From JBDSLU01 sp963844435 (GTDB lineage: Bacteria; Acidobacteriota; Vicinamibacteria; Vicinamibacterales; Vicinamibacteraceae), in contig CAWJOG010000004.1 of NCBI GenBank assembly GCA_963844435.1, positions 62,001 to 126,000 of the forward strand: a stretch of 64,000 bases of DNA. Reading direction: 5' to 3'. Position 1 is the stretch's first letter, and every line of letters starts with the position of its first letter. This document shows, one piece after another, positions 1 through 8,475 of this stretch. The notes below the pieces were generated by a model that was not told the origin of the DNA, searched no databases, and saw nothing but the letters and a program-made list of their open reading frames with translations. A program made the position numbers and the translations under genes.

Positions 1-2
1 TG

Positions 3-985
3 TTGAAGGCACAGGACACCGTGACTGAGGGAGAACTGCCGAAACGGGTGGAGAGCGCGGCCATCCAACGAGTGCTGGCGCAAATCCGACAGGTCGCGCC
101 CACGCCCGCCACCGTCCTGCTGCTCGGTGAAACGGGAACGGGCAAGGAAGTGATGGCGCGGGCGATTCACGACCTCAGCCCGCGCCGTCAGCGCCGGATG
201 ATCGGCGTGAGCTGCGCGGCGATTCCGACGGCCCTCATCGAGAGCGAGCTGTTCGGCCGCGAAAAGGGCGCGTACACAGATGCGCTTTCGCGGCAGATCG
301 GGCGGTTCGAAGCCGCCCACCAGTCCACGCTCTTTCTCGACGAGATCGGTGACTTGCCGATGGCAGTCCAGGTCAAGCTGCTCCGCGTACTTCAGGAGCG
401 CGTGATCGAACGCCTCGGGAGCGCGCAGCCCGTCAAGGTCGACGTCCGCATCATCGCGGCCACGAACCGCAACCTCGAGGACGCGGTCCGCGACAAGACC
501 TTTCGCGAGGATCTGTACTATCGCCTCAACGTGTTCCCCGTCGTCGTTCCACCTTTGCGCGAGCGGGTCGAGGACATCCCCGCGCTGGCGTGGACCTTCG
601 TCGATGAGTTCGCCCAGTCGTTCGGCAAGACCATCGAGTCGATTTCAGAGGAGAGCCTGCGCGAACTGCAGCGCTACCCCTGGCCGGGAAACGTCCGCGA
701 GCTGCGCAACGTCATCGAACGGCGGTCATCCTGGCAACCGGCCCCCAGCTGGTGGTGGCGGCTCCGCGGCTCGATGATCGGCGGATGCCCCGGATCGCGA
801 TGACGCTGACCGAGCTCGAAGTCAGCCACATCCGCGCCGTTCTCACGAGCACCAACTGGCGCGTCCGCGGATCCGGCGGCGCGGCGGAGCGTCTGGGCCT
901 CAAGCCGACCACGCTCGAGAGCCGGATGTCCAGACTCGGCATCGCGCGCATGAAACCTGGTGGGCCGCCTGGGGTCGAGTGGTGA
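3..985 (+). CDS. Sigma-54-dependent transcriptional activator, 5'-truncated by window edge and frameshifted
   Basis: This is an NtrC/FhlA-type activator that would drive sigma-54 RNA polymerase by ATP hydrolysis. The AAA+ domain shows Walker A GETGTGKE, the sigma-54 contact loop as GAYTDA (a variant of GAFTGA), Walker B TLFLDEIGD and the WPGNVREL motif. The reading frame breaks near position 720. One missing G in GAACGGCGG would turn ERRSS into ERAVIL and join the upstream part to the frame ending at 985. That frame carries a Fis-type helix-turn-helix with GGAAERLGLKPTTLESRM. Sensor-domain sequence, if any, lies left of the window. The stop overlaps the start of the DUF1365 gene, suggesting co-transcription. 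The family is certain; whether the frameshift is real or a consensus error is not. Confidence 0.85.
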
Positions 986-1794
986 TCGACTCGGGGCTGT
1001 TCGTCGGCACGCTCCGCCATCGGCGGTTCGCGCCGATCGCGCACGCGTTCACCTATCCGCTGTTCATGGCGCTGCTCGACATCGATCGCGTGCCGGAGCT
1101 GATGCGCGTGTCGCGGCTGACCAGCTACAACCGCTGGAACTGGGCCAGCTTCGACGACCGCGATCACCTCGGCGATCCTGCGCGTCCGCTGCGGGAACGC
1201 CTCGCTGCCGACGCCGCCGCGGCACGGGATTGATCTGCCGGACGGCCGCATCTTCCTGCTGACGCACCTGCGCTATCTCGGCTACGGCTTCAATCCCGGT
1301 GTCGTTCTTCTACTGCTTCGATCGCTGCGGAGCGGCTGCAGGTCGTCCTCGCCGAGGTGAGCAACACGTTCGGCGGCGCCCACAACTACTGGCTGCGGCC
1401 CGATCCGGCGTCGCGCGACGTTTCGCGCCCCGGCCGCCAAGTCGCTCTACGTGTCGCCGTTCATGCCGGTCGATGTCGACTACACGTTCGCCTTCACGTC
1501 GCCGGCGGACCGGCTCATCGCGCACATGGAAACGGTCGAGGCAGGCGTCGGTGGGCTTCGACGCGACGCTGTCGCTCGAACGGCGGCCCTGGGATGCGAA
1601 CGGAGATCCGGCGCGCCCTCCTCCGGCATCCAGCCATGACGGCGCACGTGATGGCGGGCATCCACTGGCAGGCGCTGAGGTTGTGGTGGAAGGGCGTGCC
1701 GCGTCGTGCCGCGCGTCACGCGCGACGGCGTGGGCGAGCGTGCGGCCTAGCGGCCGCGACCGCCGGTCGGACGGATTCGGTGGTGGAGCGATGA
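979..1794 (+). pseudogene. DUF1365 family protein, several frameshifts
   Basis: Joined across frames, the translation reads as a DUF1365 protein, a family of unknown function that commonly sits next to cyclopropane-fatty-acid synthase genes. The start is GTG at 979 or 982 (VIDSGLFVGTLRHRRFAP). Recognisable pieces in order are FTYPLFMALLDID, YNRWNWASFDDRDH, LTHLRYLGYGFNP, SFFYCFDR, SNTFGGAHNYWL, KSLYVSPFMPVDVDYTF and TAHVMAGIHWQALRLWWKG. At least four single-base indels are needed, for instance an extra G near 1301 before SFFYCF. The stop TGA at 1792-1794 overlaps the next start ATG at 1791, the usual arrangement of a translationally coupled operon. The gene is either decayed or poorly sequenced here. 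Confidence 0.7.
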
Positions 1795-3074
1795 GCATGG
1801 TGACGCAGTGGGCGAAGACGGCGTTTCTCTCGAGCCTCGGCGGCGATCGACGGGCGGCACGCTGACCGTGGAGTGTCGCGACCGCACGCTACACGTTCGG
1901 GGATGCATGGCGGGCTGGATGCGACGCTGACGGTCCGCGACGAGCGGTTCTTCCTGCGTGCGCTCACGGGCGGCGACATCGGCATCGGCGAGTCCTTCAT
2001 GGATGGCGACTGGACGACGCCGGATGCTGGTGCCGCTGGTGCGGTTGATGCTGCGCAGCCGGCGCGTCGCTCGAGGGGCAGAGCCGCCTCGCCGGCGCGC
2101 TGCACCGGCTGGCGGGCGGCATCGCCCGCCGCCTCCGCGACAATTCCCTCGCCGGCAGCCGGCGGCACATTCACCGGCACTACGACCTCGGCAACGAGTT
2201 CTTCGGCCTCTTCCTCGATCGCGAGCTGCGTATGTATTCGTGCGGCTACTTCGAGTCAGCCGCCGATTCGCTCGAGAAGGCGCAGGCCAGGAAGGTCGAC
2301 CGCATCTGCCGGGCACTGAAGCTGTCGCCCGGCGATCACGTGCTGGAGATCGGCAGCGGCTGGGGCGGGTTCGCCGTGTGGGCGGCGACGCACTATGGCT
2401 GCCGCGTGACGACCACGACGATCAGCGACGAGCAATACCGCCACGTCCGCGACTGGCGCTCGCGGATTGGCGAGGCCGGGTCTCGCATCGACGTGCTGCG
2501 CGCCGACTACCGGGAGTTGACCGGGCGATTCGACAAGATCGTCAGCATCGAAATGTTCGAGGCGGTCGGTCTCAACCATTACGACGATTACTTCAAGGCC
2601 ATTGATCGGCTGCTCGTGCCAGACGGCGCGATGCTCCTGCAGACCATCACCGTCGACGATCAGTGGTTCCCGAAGTATCACGGCACGCCGGATTGGATCG
2701 AGAAGTACATCTTTCCCGGCGGCGAACTGGCGTCGGTCGGCGAGATTCTGCGATCGCTCGCGAGAACGACGTCGCTCTCGATGTATCACGCCGAGAACTT
2801 TGGCACCCACTACGCGCGGACCCTGCACGCGTGGCGCGCCCGATTCCATCAGCAACCTCGACGCGCGTGCGCGCGCTCGGCTATCGACGAACGTTTCATT
2901 CGCACGTGGGATCTGTATCTGGGATCGTGCGAAGCGACGTTCCTCGAACGGCACACCGGACTCTTCCAGTTGATGCTGCTCAAGAACGGCGCCCGGCGCC
3001 TCCTCTTCAACGAGCCGTGGTCTGACACCGCCGTGGGGCCGCGTGCGGCGGCCGCCACAGAGTCGGCGGCCTGA
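1791..3074 (+). pseudogene. Cyclopropane-fatty-acyl-phospholipid synthase family, N-terminal third frameshifted
   Basis: This is a SAM-dependent enzyme of the Cfa family, which adds a methylene bridge across double bonds of membrane lipid acyl chains. From about 2160 the frame is clean: HIHRHYDLGNEFFGLFLD, the SAM-binding loop VLEIGSGWGGFAVWAA, EMFEAVGLNHYDDYF and the C-terminal HTGLFQLMLLKNGARR. Upstream, fragments such as TVRDERFFLRALTGGDIGIGESFMDGDW are spread over three frames between 1797 and 2230. Two compensating indels lie around 2840-2890, where ARF and DERFIRTWDLYLGSCEA should be joined. Length agrees with the family once joined. The DUF1365 neighbour supports the assignment. The start is ATG 1791 or 1797. 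Confidence 0.75.
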
Positions 3075-3087
3075 ATGATCAGAAGTC

Positions 3088-3363
3088 ATGGAGACGGATC
3101 ACCATGACGTGATCCGGGCGATCGAGCAGGCTGTCGAAGAGAAGCGCGAAGGGCATTCGGTCGTCGCGTGGGTGCGATCGGAGACGCGCGCCCGTGGTCT
3201 GGTCGGCGTCTCCGGCGAGATGATTCGAGCCGACCGCTGGATCTCACGTCCGACGCAGGTCGGACGTTGCTCGTCGCGCATCGTCGGCCGGAGCGCGGCG
3301 TGCCCGCCGGCGGGCGTTGGCCTTCCCCGGGCCTCCGGCGCCGACGTGCCGGTCCGGCCGTAA
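3088..3363 (+). CDS. Hypothetical short ORF, possible remnant of an accessory gene
   Basis: A 91-codon reading frame begins METDHHDVIRAIEQAVEEK just after the Cfa stop. The first 50 residues look like real coding sequence: an amphipathic helix, then VVAWVRSETRARG and EMIRADRWIS. They loosely recall the N-terminus of XdhC/CoxI proteins, where a helix is followed by a GARMIVRADG-like segment, but the glycine-rich continuation is missing. The 3' part runs into the first copy of an 88 bp duplicated block. No family can be assigned with confidence; it may be a truncated gene. Confidence 0.25.
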   Translation: METDHHDVIRAIEQAVEEKREGHSVVAWVRSETRARGLVGVSGEMIRADRWISRPTQVGRCSSRIVGRSAACPPAGVGLPRASGADVPVRP

Positions 3364-3424
3364 CGGTCTTCGAGCCGGACGACGTCGTCGAGCTCAGGCG
3401 TCGACACCTCGAAGATGTCGCAGT
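3337..3424. repeat. 88 bp direct repeat, copy 1 (duplicate of cupin 3' end)
   Basis: Positions 3337-3424 are identical to 3559-3646, an offset of 222 bp. On the minus strand the block encodes the last 28 or so residues of the cupin gene (DIFEVSTPELDDVVRLEDRY and onward). This copy is detached from the rest of the cupin. The 134 bp between the copies contains structured repeat element A. Confidence 0.9.
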
Positions 3425-3433
3425 GCCTGGCTG

Positions 3434-3522
3434 GCGGCGGCGCACTCAGCGCCGCCGCGGGCGGCCCTTGGTGCGTGCGGCTGCCGTTCGCCGACGCTGG
3501 GCGCGTCGGCGGCGCCGCACGC
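3434..3522. repeat. Structured intergenic element, copy A (two hairpins, conserved loops)
   Basis: Hairpin 1 (3434-3458) has a perfect 10 bp stem GCGGCGGCGC with loop ACTCA. After a 14 nt linker, hairpin 2 has an 8 bp outer stem (GCGTGCGG 3473-3480 with CCGCACGC 3515-3522), an asymmetric internal loop (CTGCCGTT opposite GCG) and a 9 bp inner stem (CGCCGACGC with GCGTCGGCG). Its apical loop is TGGGC. The same architecture recurs at 13850 and 42440 with different but still paired stems. This copy lies just beyond the 3' end of the leftward cupin gene. Function is unknown; a structured RNA, a bidirectional terminator or a REP-like element are all possible. Confidence 0.75.
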
Positions 3523-3554
3523 GGGCCGCGACTGCTCCTCGTCTCGCTGAACGC

Positions 3555-3926
3555 CTAGGGCGCCGACGTGCCGGTCCGGCCGTAACGGTCTTCGAGCCGG
3601 ACGACGTCGTCGAGCTCAGGCGTCGACACCTCGAAGATGTCGCAGTCCTCGATCGCGGTCATGCGGTGGACGGTGGGCGGCACGACGTGCACGCGATCGC
3701 CGGGGCGCATCTCGCGCTTGACGAGCGTATCGCCCTCGCCGATCTCGAACAGGAGCAGGCCGGCGTGCAGGAAGATCGTCTCGTCCTTCTTCACGTGGTA
3801 CTGCAGGCTGAGCGCGTGCCCCTTGTTCACGTGAATCAGCTTGCCGACGTAGCGATCGGTCTTGGCCCAGTGCAGCTCGTATCCCCAGGGCTTGTCGACC
3901 CGGGTCGGATTGGCGATGTCGGCCAC
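3555..3926 (-). CDS. Small cupin-domain protein (mannose-6-phosphate isomerase-like)
   Basis: This 123-residue single-domain cupin resembles the C-terminal cupin of type II phosphomannose isomerase / GDP-mannose pyrophosphorylase enzymes. It opens with VDKPWGYELHWAKTDRYVGK, matching the KPWGxE signature, followed by ALSLQYHVKKDETIF with the metal-binding His and Glu, then PGDRVHVVPPTVHRM with the second His. No catalytic partner domain is attached, so activity cannot be assumed. It is the last gene of the leftward PTS run, 57 nt after ptsI, which hints at a role linked to sugar-phosphate sensing. Its 3' end is partly duplicated downstream. Confidence 0.8.
   Translation of the reverse strand: MADIANPTRVDKPWGYELHWAKTDRYVGKLIHVNKGHALSLQYHVKKDETIFLHAGLLLFEIGEGDTLVKREMRPGDRVHVVPPTVHRMTAIEDCDIFEVSTPELDDVVRLEDRYGRTGTSAP
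3559..3646. repeat. 88 bp direct repeat, copy 2 (cupin 3' end in place)
   Basis: This is the in-place copy of the 88 bp block also found at 3337-3424. It is the 3' end of the intact cupin gene, whose stop codon lies just outside it at 3555-3557. The identity of the two copies means the duplication is recent or is an assembly artefact. Confidence 0.9.
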
Positions 3927-3983
3927 GAAGTCTCTCCTCTGTCGTCACACGACGGGCCACGGGCCCGCCTCGCGTCGCCCCGG

Positions 3984-5696
3984 TCAGTGGGCGGCGCGGA
4001 TGTCCATGATGTCGCGGATGGCGTGCACCAGCCGTTGCTCGGTCTGCTCGTCGGGCCGGAACGCCTCGCGGGCCAGCCGGCGCGCGTCGCGCATGGCGAT
4101 GCCGGTGGCGAGCTGACGCGCCAGCCCCTGCGCGCCAGGGGCCATGCTGAACTCGCGCAGCCCCAAGCCGATCAACACTGCGAGCGCGCGCGGCTCGGCG
4201 GCCATCTCGCCGCACACCGAGACCCGCGCGTGCGTGCGGAGGCCGGCGCGGGCGACGAATCGCAGCAGCCGCAGCATCGACGGGTGCAGCGGATCGTAGA
4301 AGCGCGCCGCCCAGGCGTCGTCGCGCCCGACGGCCAGCGTCAGGGCGGCGAGGTCGTTGGTGCCGACGCTGAGGAAGTCGGCCTCGCGCGCCAGGCGATC
4401 GGCGGTCAGCGCCGCGGACGGCACTTCGACCATGGCGCCGACGGGCACCGTCGGGACCTCGACGCCGGCGTGACGGAGCGCCTCGGCGGCGCCGGCGATC
4501 GCGGCGCGGGCAAAGCGCAGGTCGTCGACGTCGGTGACGAACGGCAGCAGGATGCGCAGCCGGCCGGCGCTGGCCGACGCCAGCAGCGCGCGAATCTGCT
4601 CCTCGAACTGCGCGTTGCGCGCCGGATCGACCTGCAGCATGCGCAGGCCGAGATGGCGGCCGCCCGGCTCGGGCTCCGCGTCGAAGGTGCGGATCGTGAC
4701 CTCGCCCGGCGTCGCCGCCAGGATGCGCCGGTAGATCGCGCACTGCGCCGCTTCGTCCGGGGCGCGGCCGTCGGGCGCCAGCAGGCTCTCGGATCGGAAC
4801 AGCCCGATGTTGGTGGCGCCGCTGGCGAGGACGTCGGCAAGCTCGTCGGGCCGCTCCAGGTTGGCGTCGAGCCTGATGTCGATGCCGTCCAGGGTCCTGG
4901 CCGGGCCGGCGAACGCCCCGACGCTCGCGCGCTCCCAGCGCACGACGGGTGGCGCATCCACCGTGCGCCGCTGCCAGTCGGCCCGGGTCGACGCGTCGCC
5001 GTTGATCAGGCACTCCCCTGTCGTGCCGTCGAGATCGACCGACGCGCCGGGCGGGATCGCCGTCGTCGCCCGGGCGACGCCGACCACGGCCGGGACGCCG
5101 AGCGAGCGCGCCAGGATGGCGGTGTGCGAGGCCCAGCTGCCGCCCTCGGTGACGAAGCCGGCGGCGCGCGACCAGTCCACCTGCGCGACCGTCGAGGGCG
5201 CGAGCTCGTCCGCGACGAGGACCCAGGGCTCCGATCCCTCGGGCACGACGATGCCGCGCGACTCCCAACGCAGGTTGGCAACCAGCCGCTCCACCACGTC
5301 GCGCACGTCGCCGTGCCGCTCCCGCAGGTACGGATCGCCGGCAGCGCCGATGACGGCGACCAGCTCGTCCGCCGCCGCCCGCAGCGCCCACTCCGCGTTG
5401 CGCCGCTCCTCGCGGACGAACGCCGCGGCGCGGCCGACCAGCATCGCGTCGTCGATCATCAGCAGCTGCGCCTCGAACAGCGAGGCGGCGCCCTGCCCGG
5501 CGACGCCGGCGAGCTTGGCGCGGATCCCCTCGAGCTGGCGGCGCGAACGCCCCTGCGCCTCGGTGAGGCGCGACAGCTCGGCGCGGACGCGATCGGCGGC
5601 GACCAGGTAGCGGACGTCGCGGCGGCGCGTGCGGACGACCAGGGCGCGGCCTTCGGCGATGCCGGGCGCGACGCCGATGCCGGTTACGACGAACAT
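3984..5696 (-). CDS. ptsI: Phosphoenolpyruvate-protein phosphotransferase (PTS enzyme I)
   Basis: This cytoplasmic enzyme moves phosphate from PEP to HPr. The 570 residues match the family length. The phosphohistidine domain has GGSWASHTAILARSLGVPAV with the active His at about 191; the usual Thr or Arg before Ser-His is Ala here. PEP-binding residues appear in IGLFRSESLL (Arg at about 301), SVGTNDLAALTLAVGRDD and the proton-donor Cys of SVCGEMAAEP. The start ATG at 5696 lies 13 nt inside the HPr gene, so the two are translationally coupled. No sugar-specific EIIB or EIIC lies nearby, so this EI probably serves regulation. Confidence 0.95.
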   Translation of the reverse strand: MFVVTGIGVAPGIAEGRALVVRTRRRDVRYLVAADRVRAELSRLTEAQGRSRRQLEGIRAKLAGVAGQGAASLFEAQLLMIDDAMLVGRAAAFVREERRNAEWALRAAADELVAVIGAAGDPYLRERHGDVRDVVERLVANLRWESRGIVVPEGSEPWVLVADELAPSTVAQVDWSRAAGFVTEGGSWASHTAILARSLGVPAVVGVARATTAIPPGASVDLDGTTGECLINGDASTRADWQRRTVDAPPVVRWERASVGAFAGPARTLDGIDIRLDANLERPDELADVLASGATNIGLFRSESLLAPDGRAPDEAAQCAIYRRILAATPGEVTIRTFDAEPEPGGRHLGLRMLQVDPARNAQFEEQIRALLASASAGRLRILLPFVTDVDDLRFARAAIAGAAEALRHAGVEVPTVPVGAMVEVPSAALTADRLAREADFLSVGTNDLAALTLAVGRDDAWAARFYDPLHPSMLRLLRFVARAGLRTHARVSVCGEMAAEPRALAVLIGLGLREFSMAPGAQGLARQLATGIAMRDARRLAREAFRPDEQTEQRLVHAIRDIMDIRAAH

Positions 5697-5965
5697 GCGG
5701 ACTCTTCGTCGAAGCCGCGCTCGACCAGCGCGGAGAGGGCGCCGACAGCGGCGTCCTCGTCGGGCCCGTCGGCGCTGATGGTGATGGAGGTGCCGCGGGC
5801 CGCGGCCAGCAGCAGCAGGCCCATGATGCTCTTGCCGTCGATGGTCCGCCCGGCGCGATCGACCAGCACCTGGGCCCCGAAGGTGCCGGCGAGGTGGACG
5901 AAGCGGGCGGCGGCGCGGGCGTGCAGGCCCAGGGTGTTGCCGATCACGACGGCGCGGCTGGTCAC
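5684..5965 (-). CDS. ptsH: HPr phosphocarrier protein
   Basis: This 93-residue HPr accepts phosphate from EI and passes it to EIIA. His15 sits in NTLGLHARAAARFV. Ser46 sits in GKSIMGLLLL, the form recognised by HPr kinase. The gene for that kinase lies three genes upstream in the same run, so both His- and Ser-phosphorylation are likely. The gene overlaps EIIA by 4 nt and ptsI by 13 nt. The C-terminus is a short acidic tail ending EESACSS. Confidence 0.95.
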   Translation of the reverse strand: MTSRAVVIGNTLGLHARAAARFVHLAGTFGAQVLVDRAGRTIDGKSIMGLLLLAAARGTSITISADGPDEDAAVGALSALVERGFDEESACSS

Positions 5966-6468
5966 GCCGGCTCTCCCGGCGGTTGCGGCGGCGCGGCGGT
6001 CTCCTTGGGCGGCGTCGCGCGCATCAGGTCGGAGGCCACCCAGATCGCGTTCCGGCCGCTCTCGCGCGTCTGCTGCGCCGCGTGCAGCAGGCTGTTCGCC
6101 TGGCGCAGCCCGGCCAGCTTGAGGAGCATCGGCAGGTTGACGCCGGTGATCACCTCGACCTGCTGCTCGGCCAGGAACGGCAGGCCGAGGTTGGCCGGCG
6201 TGCCGCCGAACATGTCGGTCAGCACGATGACGCCGGCCGGCCGCGCCACGCGGCCGATCGCGGCGGCGATGGCTTCACGAGCCGTCTCGACGTCGTCGTG
6301 CCAGCCAATCGAGACGGCGACGAAGCCGGAGAGCTCCCCCACGATCATCTCGGCGGCGTTGACGAGCTCGGTCGCCAGCTGGCCGTGGGTGACGACGACG
6401 ACGCCGACGAGCGGCGCGCGGGGCACGTCGACCACGGTGGGCGGATCCTCGGGCAGGAGATCAGGCAT
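5962..6468 (-). CDS. PTS EIIA component, mannose/fructose type
   Basis: This is a stand-alone EIIA of the mannose family (168 residues). The core begins PLVGVVVVTHGQLATELV with the phosphorylatable His at about 28, and continues with VLTDMFGGTPANLGLPFL and EVITGVNLPMLLKL, the family signatures. A short N-terminal extension and a Pro/Ala-rich C-terminal tail of about 25 residues flank the domain. No EIIB, EIIC or EIID of the mannose system is present in the window, so sugar transport is unlikely. The expected role is as phosphorylation-dependent regulator at the end of an EI-HPr-EIIA relay. It overlaps rapZ by 8 nt and HPr by 4 nt. Confidence 0.9.
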   Translation of the reverse strand: MPDLLPEDPPTVVDVPRAPLVGVVVVTHGQLATELVNAAEMIVGELSGFVAVSIGWHDDVETAREAIAAAIGRVARPAGVIVLTDMFGGTPANLGLPFLAEQQVEVITGVNLPMLLKLAGLRQANSLLHAAQQTRESGRNAIWVASDLMRATPPKETAAPPQPPGEPA

Positions 6469-7468
6469 TGGCGACGTCCCGGTGCCGGACGCGGAAGCGC
6501 ACCCCGGCCAGGCCGCGCAGGGCCTTGGCCAGGGCTTCGGCCATGGCCACGGAGCGATGGCGCCCGCCGGTGCAGCCGATGGCGACGGTGAGATAGCTCT
6601 TGCCCTCGCGGGCGTAGCGCGGAATCAGGAACTGGAGCAGGTCGGTGACCTTCGCCCGGAAGATGCCGGTGTCCTCGAAGCGATCCAGGAACTGGACGAT
6701 CGGCCGCTCCCGGCCGGTCCGCTCGCGCAGCCGCGCCACGAAGTGCGGGTTGGGCAGGAAGCGCACGTCGAAGACCAGGTCGGCGTCGAGCGGCAGCCCG
6801 TACTTGAACCCGAAGCTGAGGAACGTCACCGCCAGGGCGCCCGTTCGCGCCGTCCCGAGCGAGCGCGCCATGAACGCCTCGCGCAGCTCGTGGACGTTCA
6901 TGGCGGACGTGTCGACGATCTCGTCGGCGAGCCGCCGGATCGGCGCCAGCCGGGCCCGCTCCTCGCGCACGCCCTCGAGCGCCGATCGATGCCGGGCCAG
7001 CGGATGCGGCCGGCGCGTCTCGCTGTAGCGGCGGACCAATGCCGCCTCGCTGGCTTCGAGGAAGATCAGCGTGGGGTTGAGGCCGGGCATCGTCCGCAGC
7101 GTCTCGAACACGCGCGGGAACTGCTCGAGCAGCGTCCCCTCGCGCACGTCGATCACCACCGCGGCCTTCTCGATCTCGGTGTCCGGCCGCATCGTCAGCT
7201 CGGCGAACGTCGGCAGCAGCGTGATCGGCAGGTTGTCGACGCAGAAGTAGGCCAGGTCCTCGAGCGCGCGCATCGCCTGCGACTTGCCGGCGCCGGACAG
7301 GCCGGTCAGGACGATGAACCGATGCGTCGGCGCTGCCGCCGACTCGCTCCGCGCAGCGGGACGCGCGTTCCCTCGCGCCGTGGACTTGGACAGGGACAAC
7401 GGGCGGGCCGGCGTCCCGCGCGGCGCTTTCGGCCGCGGCGTCTTCTTGGGCGTCCGCCGCGTGCTCAT
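6461..7468 (-). CDS. rapZ: RapZ-family nucleotide-binding protein (RNase adapter)
   Basis: This is a P-loop protein of the RapZ/YvcJ family, which binds nucleotides or amino-sugar phosphates. In enterobacteria it targets a small RNA for cleavage. Walker A GLSGAGKS lies at about residues 56-63, followed by ALEDLAYFCVDNLPITLLP. The C-terminal domain has FLSFGFKYGLPLDADLVFDV, RFLPNPHF and the signature AIGCTGGRHRSVAMAE. The start ATG at 7468 overlaps the hprK stop (ATGA). The 335-residue protein carries a Lys/Arg/Pro-rich N-terminal extension of about 48 residues beyond the usual size of about 285. Whether it acts on RNA in this lineage is not known. Confidence 0.92.
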   Translation of the reverse strand: MSTRRTPKKTPRPKAPRGTPARPLSLSKSTARGNARPAARSESAAAPTHRFIVLTGLSGAGKSQAMRALEDLAYFCVDNLPITLLPTFAELTMRPDTEIEKAAVVIDVREGTLLEQFPRVFETLRTMPGLNPTLIFLEASEAALVRRYSETRRPHPLARHRSALEGVREERARLAPIRRLADEIVDTSAMNVHELREAFMARSLGTARTGALAVTFLSFGFKYGLPLDADLVFDVRFLPNPHFVARLRERTGRERPIVQFLDRFEDTGIFRAKVTDLLQFLIPRYAREGKSYLTVAIGCTGGRHRSVAMAEALAKALRGLAGVRFRVRHRDVANA

Positions 7469-8448
7469 GCCGCTTCCTCCGGATCCTCGCCCGACGCCGG
7501 ATCGAGCGCCAGCGCGTGATCGAGGCGCGCCGCCAGCCGCCGCGCCGCGTGTTCGCCGCGCGCCCGCAGCAGGTGGTTGCGCACCGCGACCTCGACCAGG
7601 ATGGCGAGGTTGCGGCCCGGCGCGACCGGCATGCAGACGGAGGCGATCGGCACGCCGAGGATGTGCTCGAACGTCTCGTCGAGGCCCAGCCGCTCGTATT
7701 CGCGGCTCGGGTCCCAGCGTTCCAGCTTGACGATGAGCTCGACGCGCTTCGAGGTCCGCGTCGCGGTCACCCCGAAGAGATCGCGCACGTTGATCAGGCC
7801 GATGCCGCGCAGCTCCATGTGGTGGCGGGTCAGCGGCGGACAGGTGCCGATGACGATGGCGCCGCCGCGCCGGCGGACGTCGACGACGTCGTCCGAGACG
7901 AGGCGGTGGCCCAGGCGAATCAGCTCGAGGGCGCACTCGCTCTTGCCGATGCCGCTCTCCCCCACCATCAGCACGCCGAGGCCGAGCACGTCGACGAGGA
8001 CACCGTGGCGCGACATGCGCGGCGCCAGCAGGTCGTCGAGCAGCGCGCCCAGCTTGGCGAAGGCGACCGGTGTCGACAGCGTGGTGCGCAGCACCGGCAC
8101 CTGCGCCTTGTCGGCGGCCTCGATCAGGCCATCGGGCGGCTCGAGCTGCTTGGTGACGACGACGCAGGCGTTGCCGCGGCTGAAGACGGTCGCGATGGTC
8201 GCCCGCCGGGTGTCGGCGTCGAGGCGCGACGTGAGGAAGCGCACTTCGCTCTGCCCGAAGACGAGCACGCGCTCGGCCTGCAGCGACGCATCGAAGCCGG
8301 CCAGCGCCAGCCCCGCCTTCTGCGGGTAGGGATTGCCGACCGTCCGGTCGAGACCGGCGCGCCCGGCCAGGACCTCGAGCTCGACACCGGCGGCGATCGA
8401 TGCCCGCACGAGGGCATCGACGGTCACGCGAGCAATCTCGTCGGCCAT
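7465..8448 (-). CDS. hprK: HPr kinase/phosphorylase
   Basis: This enzyme phosphorylates and dephosphorylates HPr at Ser46. The 327 residues include the N-terminal domain, the catalytic SRHGVLVDV with His at about 148, the P-loop GESGIGKS at 163-170, VSDDVVDV, and the HprK signature MELRGIGLINVRDLFG. Presence of HprK next to an HPr with a conserved Ser46 region shows that the switch known from Firmicutes is available here. In Gram-negative bacteria it generally serves PTS-based regulation rather than CcpA. A 27 nt gap separates it from hpf upstream. Confidence 0.95.
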   Translation of the reverse strand: MADEIARVTVDALVRASIAAGVELEVLAGRAGLDRTVGNPYPQKAGLALAGFDASLQAERVLVFGQSEVRFLTSRLDADTRRATIATVFSRGNACVVVTKQLEPPDGLIEAADKAQVPVLRTTLSTPVAFAKLGALLDDLLAPRMSRHGVLVDVLGLGVLMVGESGIGKSECALELIRLGHRLVSDDVVDVRRRGGAIVIGTCPPLTRHHMELRGIGLINVRDLFGVTATRTSKRVELIVKLERWDPSREYERLGLDETFEHILGVPIASVCMPVAPGRNLAILVEVAVRNHLLRARGEHAARRLAARLDHALALDPASGEDPEEAA

Positions 8449-8475
8449 GCGGACGTTCTGGCGACGCGGCGCCGG

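Noticed and set aside
3168..6122. A rightward open frame of 984 codons opposite the PTS genes
   Set aside because: It is the antisense shadow of cupin, ptsI and HPr, which have complete family motifs. The long frame reflects high GC at third positions.
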